A stretch of DNA of 64,000 bases from Parafrankia irregularis (GTDB taxonomy: Bacteria > Actinomycetota > Actinomycetes > Frankiales > Frankiaceae). The stretch covers positions 56,337 to 120,336 of the forward strand of contig NZ_FAOZ01000028.1 of NCBI RefSeq assembly GCF_001536285.1. The letters are read 5' to 3'. A model generated the notes under the pieces. That model worked only from the letters and a program-made list of their open reading frames with translations. It searched no databases and was not told where the DNA came from. A program made the translations under genes and the position numbers. This document shows positions 59,779-64,000 of this stretch, one piece after another (the first letter of the stretch is position 1; every line of letters starts with the position of its first letter).

Positions 59779-62493
59779 ATGCAGCCGCTGAGCCAGGCCG
59801 AGGCCGTCGCGCGAGCCGAGCTCGTCCAGGTCCGTTCCTACGACGTCGATCTGGACCTGACCGGTGTGCCGGACGGCCCGCGGTTCACCTCGACGACCAC
59901 GGTGTCGTTCACCTGCCGGGTCCCGGGCGCCAGCACGTTCGTCGACGTCAAGGCCGTCTCGCTGGATCTGGTCCGGCTCAACGGCAGGGAGCTCGACGCG
60001 TCGCCCGCGCCCGACGGCCGGCTTGTGCTGACCGACCTGGACGTCGAGAACACCCTGGTCGTCCGGGCGACGATGGCGTGCACGAACACCGGGGAGGGGC
60101 TGCACCGGTTCACCGACAGCGAGGACGGCGAGGTCTACCTCTACGCGCAGTCCTTCCTCGACGACGCGGCGCGGATCTTCGCCTGTTTCGACCAGCCCGA
60201 CCTCAAGGCACCGCTGCGGCTGGCCGTGTCCGCGCCGGGCGGCTGGGAGGTGCGGGCGAACGGTGCGGGGAAGCAGGTGGCACCGGGCCGCTGGGAGTTC
60301 GAGCCCACCGCCCCGCTGGCCACCTATGTGGTCTCTCTGGTGGCCGGGCCGTATCAGGTGTGGAACCGCACCCACGACGAGGTCCCCCTGGCGCTGCTGT
60401 GCCGCCGGTCGCTCGCGCCCTTCCTGGAGGCGCAGGCGGCGGAGATCTTCCAGATCACCACCGAGTGCCTTGATCATTACCACGAGCTGTTCGGCATTCG
60501 CTATCCGTTCGGAAAGTACGACCAGGCGTTCGTGCCCGAGTTCAACATGGGCGCGATGGAGAATCCGGGCCTGGTCGTCTTCCGCGACGAGCTGGTGTTC
60601 CGGTCCGCGGTGACCGAGGCCGAACGGGAGCGCCGGGCCGTCGTGATCGCCCACGAGATGGCCCACATGTGGTTCGGCGACCTGGTGACCATGCGCTGGT
60701 GGGACGATCTGTGGCTCAACGAGTCGTTCGCCGAGTACATGGGCACCCGGGTGACGGCGGCGGCCACCGGTTTCACCGACGCCTGGACGAGCTTCGCGGT
60801 GGGCCGCAAGAGCTGGGGCTACGCGGCCGACCAACGCCCGTCCACCCATCCGGTGGCGCCGCCCGCCGTCGCGGACACCGCTGCCGCGCTGCTCAACTTC
60901 GACGGCATCTCGTACGCGAAGGGTGCCTCGGCGCTGCGCCAGCTCGTCGAATGGGTGGGGGACGAGGCTTTCCTGGCCGGGCTGCGCGCGTACTTCACCG
61001 CGCACGCCTACGGCAGCGCCACCCTGGCCGACCTGCTGGCAGCGCTGGAGCAGGCCAGCGGCCGGGACCTGGCGGGCTGGGCGCAGGCCTGGCTGCGCCG
61101 GCCCCGGCTCGACACGCTGCGGCCGCGGGTCAGCCTGGACGAACAGGGCGCCTACGCGGCGGTCGAGATCGTCCGGACAGAGCCGGCCGGGGAGCCCGCG
61201 GCGCGGCCGCACCGGGTGGGGATCGGGGTGTTCGACGCGCCCGGGGAGGGCGGTCCGGTGACGCTCGTGCGCCGGGCGACGGTCGACCTCGAGCCGACGG
61301 CCCCCGGCGGGCGCACGCCGGTGCCGCAGCTCGTCGGCACCCGGCCGGGCCGGCTGCTGCTGGTCAACGAGGGCGACCTGACGTACGCGAAGATCAGGTT
61401 CGGGTCGGAGGACCTGGCGCGGCTCGGCGCGGTGCTGGCCGAGCTCGCGGATCCGCTGGCGCGGTCCGTCGTGTGGTCCGCTGCCGCCGACCTGACCCGG
61501 GACGCGGAGTGGCCGGCGGCCGACTACCTGACGTTGGCGGCTCGGGCGTTGCCCACCGAACGCTCGGTCGCGGTGCTCGAGGACGCGCTCGGCTTCGCGG
61601 TCGGCACGGTCGTGCACTGCTACCTGCCGGACGGGGACCGCTCGGCCGCCCGGCGCGTGATCGTCGACGCCTGCCGGTCGGTGATCGACCGGGCTGCCGG
61701 GCCGGCCCCGGCCGGCGTGTCGGCCGGATCGGCCGGATCGGCCGGGGCCGGCGGTGCTGCCGGGCTTGGCGGTGCTGCCGGCCCTGGTGGCGCTGCCGGG
61801 CCTAATGACGCTGCCGGAGCCGGGGCCGGGCTGGTGCTCGCCGCGGCCCGCGGGCTGGTGTGGTGCGCCGAACGGCCGGAGGTGGCGCGGCTGCGGGGCT
61901 GGTTGGTGGGCCGGGACGTCCCGGCAGGGCTGGTCGTCGACCCGGACCTGCGCTGGCGCCTGCTCGACCGCCTGGTGGCGTTGGACGAGGCCGGCGAGGC
62001 GCAGATCGCGGCGGAGCTCGACAACGACCCCAGCAGCCGTGGCATCGAGCAGGCGGCGCGGATCCGGGCCGCGGTCGGCGACCCGGCGGCGAAGGCCCGG
62101 GCCTGGCGGACCGTCACCGCGGACGAGGCGATGTCGGTGCGGCTGGTCGCCGCGACGGCGCAGGGCTTCTGGCAGCCGGACCAGGGCGATCTGACCGATC
62201 CCTACGTCGAGCGGTATTTCGCCGAGCTGCCCCGGGTGGCGGCGCGGCGCTCACCGCATACCGTCCGGCAGGTCGCGGCGGCGGCGTTCCCGCGATACGC
62301 GGTGCGACCGGCCACCCTGGCCGCGGCGGAGAGCCTGCTCGCCGGCCCGGACGCGGGACCCGTGCTCTCCCGGGTCGTCATGGACGCCGCCGACGACCTG
62401 CGCAGGGCCGTGGCGGCCCGGGAGGTCCACCGGCGGGCCTGCCCGCGGGGATGGCCGGGCGTGCCCGCCGGCGACGGCGCGGTCAGCCGCTGA
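59779..62493 (+). CDS. pepN: Aminopeptidase N (M1 family)
   Basis: The 904-residue zinc aminopeptidase has the exopeptidase motif NMGAMENPGL (near 257) and the zinc site VIAHEMAHMWFGDLVTM ... NESFAEY (near 290), with a long C-terminal alpha-helical domain. It removes N-terminal residues from peptides. A Gly/Ala-rich insertion (about 636-680) splits the C-terminal domain and is unusual in length. ATG 59779. The stop codon falls at the start of the 18-bp repeat array and the next gene is convergent. Confidence 0.95.
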   Translation: MQPLSQAEAVARAELVQVRSYDVDLDLTGVPDGPRFTSTTTVSFTCRVPGASTFVDVKAVSLDLVRLNGRELDASPAPDGRLVLTDLDVENTLVVRATMACTNTGEGLHRFTDSEDGEVYLYAQSFLDDAARIFACFDQPDLKAPLRLAVSAPGGWEVRANGAGKQVAPGRWEFEPTAPLATYVVSLVAGPYQVWNRTHDEVPLALLCRRSLAPFLEAQAAEIFQITTECLDHYHELFGIRYPFGKYDQAFVPEFNMGAMENPGLVVFRDELVFRSAVTEAERERRAVVIAHEMAHMWFGDLVTMRWWDDLWLNESFAEYMGTRVTAAATGFTDAWTSFAVGRKSWGYAADQRPSTHPVAPPAVADTAAALLNFDGISYAKGASALRQLVEWVGDEAFLAGLRAYFTAHAYGSATLADLLAALEQASGRDLAGWAQAWLRRPRLDTLRPRVSLDEQGAYAAVEIVRTEPAGEPAARPHRVGIGVFDAPGEGGPVTLVRRATVDLEPTAPGGRTPVPQLVGTRPGRLLLVNEGDLTYAKIRFGSEDLARLGAVLAELADPLARSVVWSAAADLTRDAEWPAADYLTLAARALPTERSVAVLEDALGFAVGTVVHCYLPDGDRSAARRVIVDACRSVIDRAAGPAPAGVSAGSAGSAGAGGAAGLGGAAGPGGAAGPNDAAGAGAGLVLAAARGLVWCAERPEVARLRGWLVGRDVPAGLVVDPDLRWRLLDRLVALDEAGEAQIAAELDNDPSSRGIEQAARIRAAVGDPAAKARAWRTVTADEAMSVRLVAATAQGFWQPDQGDLTDPYVERYFAELPRVAARRSPHTVRQVAAAAFPRYAVRPATLAAAESLLAGPDAGPVLSRVVMDAADDLRRAVAAREVHRRACPRGWPGVPAGDGAVSR

Positions 62494-62625
62494 CGAACGG
62501 ACAACGGCTGACGAACGGTCAGCCGTTGACGAACGGTCAGCGGTTGACGAACGGTCAGCGGTTGACGAACGGTCAGCGGTTGACGAACGGTCAGCGGTTG
62601 ACGAACGGTCAGCGGTTGACGAACG
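62491..62625. repeat. Seven and a half tandem 18-bp repeats between convergent genes
   Basis: The unit TGACGAACGGTCAGCGGT runs from 62491 in exact 18-base steps: two variant copies (62491, 62509), five copies identical or nearly so (62527 to 62616) and a 9-base partial copy to 62625. The stop codons of both flanking genes lie inside the array. Read on the minus strand each unit carries TGA in the frame used by the crotonase gene. Confidence 0.95.
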
Positions 62626-63430
62626 TCGGGGCGCGCCGTTCGCCGAACGCGGCGCGGGCCTCGGCGTAGTCCTCGGTGGACTGCACGACTGCCATGTGGG
62701 ACGCGATGAGGTCCAGGTTCGTCCGCAGGTCGAGGTTCTGGGACTGGTAGACGGCGCGCTTGATCATCGCGGTCGAGATGGGGGACATCGCCGCGAGGCG
62801 ACCGGCGAAGGCGTAGGTCTCGTCGAGCAGGACCGCGTCGTCGTAGACGCGGTTGACCATGCCGATCCGCTCCGCCTCGACGCCGTCCACCGTGTCGCCG
62901 CTGAGCAGCAGCTCCAGGGCCTTCGCCGGCCCGACCAGGCGGGGGAGCAGGTAGGTTCCACCGTCGCCGGGAACCAGGCCGATCCTGATGTAGCCCTCGG
63001 ACAGGCGCGCGGAGCGCCCCGCGAACCGCAGGTCGCACATGAGCGCCATGTCGAGCCCGGCACCGACCGCGACGCCGCTGATCGCCGCGATCAGCGGCTT
63101 GCTGAGGTCCAGCACCGCCCGGGCGACCTTGTGGACGCCTTCGGTGAGCATCCGACGGCGCGCGATCGGGGTGGGCTCGATCCCGCTGAGGACCGCCAGG
63201 TCGATGCCGGAGCAGAAGGCCCCACCGGCCCCGGTCACCACCACGACCCGCACCTCCGGGTCCGCCTCGGCGGACCGCAGGACCTCCGCCCACCTGTCGA
63301 TCATGGTGAGGGTGAAGGCGTTCTTGAGGTGGGGCCGGTTGAGGGTGATCGTGGCGATCCCGTCGGAAACCGAGTAGATCAGCTCGTCGGGCTCGGCCGT
63401 GTCGGTCCCGGGCAGGTTCTCGTCGCTCAT
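62609..63430 (-). CDS. Enoyl-CoA hydratase/isomerase-family (crotonase) protein
   Basis: The 273-residue protein has the crotonase fold with oxyanion-hole motifs GAGGAFCSGIDL and ISGVAVGAGLDMAL. The two catalytic Glu of true hydratases are replaced: the GGGCE position reads GAGLD (Asp) and the PEILLG position reads GYIRIGL (Tyr). It is more likely an isomerase or another crotonase reaction. The C-terminus ends APTFVNR, inside the tandem repeat. ATG 63430. Confidence 0.88.
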   Translation of the reverse strand: MSDENLPGTDTAEPDELIYSVSDGIATITLNRPHLKNAFTLTMIDRWAEVLRSAEADPEVRVVVVTGAGGAFCSGIDLAVLSGIEPTPIARRRMLTEGVHKVARAVLDLSKPLIAAISGVAVGAGLDMALMCDLRFAGRSARLSEGYIRIGLVPGDGGTYLLPRLVGPAKALELLLSGDTVDGVEAERIGMVNRVYDDAVLLDETYAFAGRLAAMSPISTAMIKRAVYQSQNLDLRTNLDLIASHMAVVQSTEDYAEARAAFGERRAPTFVNR

Positions 63431-63790
63431 CTGGCTGTTCCTACCAGTCCGGTCCGGCAGAGGCGGGCCGATGTGGGGCTGAGAACCCGATGCGGGGCTG
63501 AGAACTGTTGGCGATCCGGCGCCAGACGGGTCCTCGTCCGGTAGCCGCGCCCGCAACCGCAGCCGCGCCCGCAGCCAGAAGACCATCCGAGGATTTCGCC
63601 GGAGATGTCGCAGATCGGCGCCGATCATGATTGCTGGTTGATGGGCGGGGCTCGCGCTCCACGAACGCCGCCGGACCTCCGAGAGCCCGGCGGCCCGGCT
63701 TGGCGAGTCGCAAGAGTGAAGGATTTTGGTCTTGCGCCACGAACGGGAAGGGAGAAGCCGATCTTGAGTAGACGGTGATCTTCTGGAGCG
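63431..63790. other. Gap upstream of the crotonase gene
   Basis: No gene is supported. It includes the GTGAAGGATTTTGGT motif at 63716 (see repeat). A 130-codon minus-strand frame at 63441-63833 is rich in Arg/Pro/Ser and not protein-like. Confidence 0.4.
63716..63730 (+). repeat. Second copy of the GTGAAGG(A/C)TT(T/C)TGGT motif
   Basis: GTGAAGGATTTTGGT differs from the left arm at 8470-8484 at two positions and is also preceded by AAGA. Here it is a single arm without its complement. Confidence 0.55.
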
Positions 63791-64000
63791 GTGCTCCGCG
63801 GGTGATGGAGGTGTGGCCCTCCGTGACCACCATGCGGGTGGGGGTCGCAAACCGCCGTCAGCGGCGTCGCCTCAACGGGCGGGGTCGTGAGCGTGACGGA
63901 AAAGGCCCGGCGGTGACCGGGTCAGGTGTGGGCCGGGAAGGCGAGCGAAAGCGAACCACTGTGGAAGTGTCGAAATACTCTCAACGTCAGAACCGAGGTT
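63791..64000 (+). mobile_element. Probable 5' part of a group II intron, cut by the window edge
   Basis: The segment has nested stems (GGTGATGGAGG.../CCTCC; GCCGTCAGCGGCG; CGGCGGTGACCGG) and blocks typical of group II domain I: GTCGTGAGCGTGACGG, GGCGAGCGAAAGCGAACC, GTGGAAGTGTCG and AACGTCAGAACCGAGG. The 5' boundary is uncertain (a GTGYG start may lie at 63793, 63811 or 63838). The reverse transcriptase ORF and the catalytic domains V-VI would lie beyond the window. Confidence 0.5.

Noticed and set aside
62491..62625. CRISPR array
   Set aside because: The repeats are directly tandem with no unique spacers, and no cas genes are present.
63441..63833. 130-codon minus-strand ORF near the right edge
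   Set aside because: It overlaps the intron-like and repeat sequences and lacks protein-like composition.

Overview
The window is uniformly high-GC DNA from an actinobacterium, most likely Frankia or a close relative. The lineage call rests on gene content: mycothiol-dependent formaldehyde oxidation, a WhiB regulator, a DevS/DevR-type two-component pair, the scpA-scpB-rluB-cmk-der operon, and the gcvH - FHA - MerR (FtsR) - bifunctional nuclease - MerR block known from Mycobacterium (Rv1822 to Rv1830) and other actinobacteria. The genus assignment is inference. The left edge cuts a minus-strand gene after 14 codons. The right edge seems to cut a group II intron.

Layout. 0-4 kb: a Nif3-like protein, a coiled-coil/zinc-ribbon protein and an RNase H-phosphatase fusion, closed by a strong terminator. 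4-9.4 kb: a repeat-type regulatory protein, a SigE-family sigma factor with a membrane anti-sigma-like partner, an orphan TIR-domain gene, the RNase P RNA gene and a LapA-like protein. 8.7-10.6 kb: mycothiol-linked formaldehyde dehydrogenase and a metallo-beta-lactamase-fold hydrolase. 11-20.4 kb: a long, tightly overlapping operon for chromosome organisation, ribosome biogenesis and CMP/phospholipid synthesis (ParA-like, M50-like, ScpA, ScpB, RluB, TyrA, Cmk, PlsC, Der), preceded by degenerate 17-bp direct repeats. 20.7-23.7 kb: two unknown genes behind an operator-like inverted repeat, then tRNA-Pro. 24.3-28.7 kb: a surface-protein region with a secreted Asp/Lys-rich protein ending in an LPIAG sorting-like signal, a divergent sortase, about 1 kb of decayed hairpin-rich DNA with a response-regulator remnant, and an NlpC/P60 hydrolase behind a probable c-di-AMP riboswitch.

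28.8-40 kb: the conserved PgsA2-like, NDP-sugar pyrophosphorylase, DUF881, small basic protein, GcvH, FHA and MerR block, followed by a DrrAB-type ABC exporter. 40.9-45.6 kb: an FtsK/SpoIIIE-type ATPase, a four-helix membrane protein and an 87-residue helical-hairpin protein. This layout resembles a minimal type VII-like apparatus and is the best candidate for an undescribed system. 46-51 kb: a trehalose-6-phosphate synthase-like enzyme, a SixA phosphatase, WhiB with a coupled 31-codon upstream ORF, and a cysteine dioxygenase-rhodanese operon. 52-63.4 kb: a convergent sensor kinase/response regulator pair, an MFS transporter, a rhomboid protease, a zinc-ribbon protein, an APH-family kinase, aminopeptidase N and a crotonase, the last two meeting tail to tail in an 18-bp tandem repeat.

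All calls come from reading the sequence; no database search was possible. Start codons are chosen from ribosome-binding sites, overlaps and expected N-termini, and alternatives are given where they matter.
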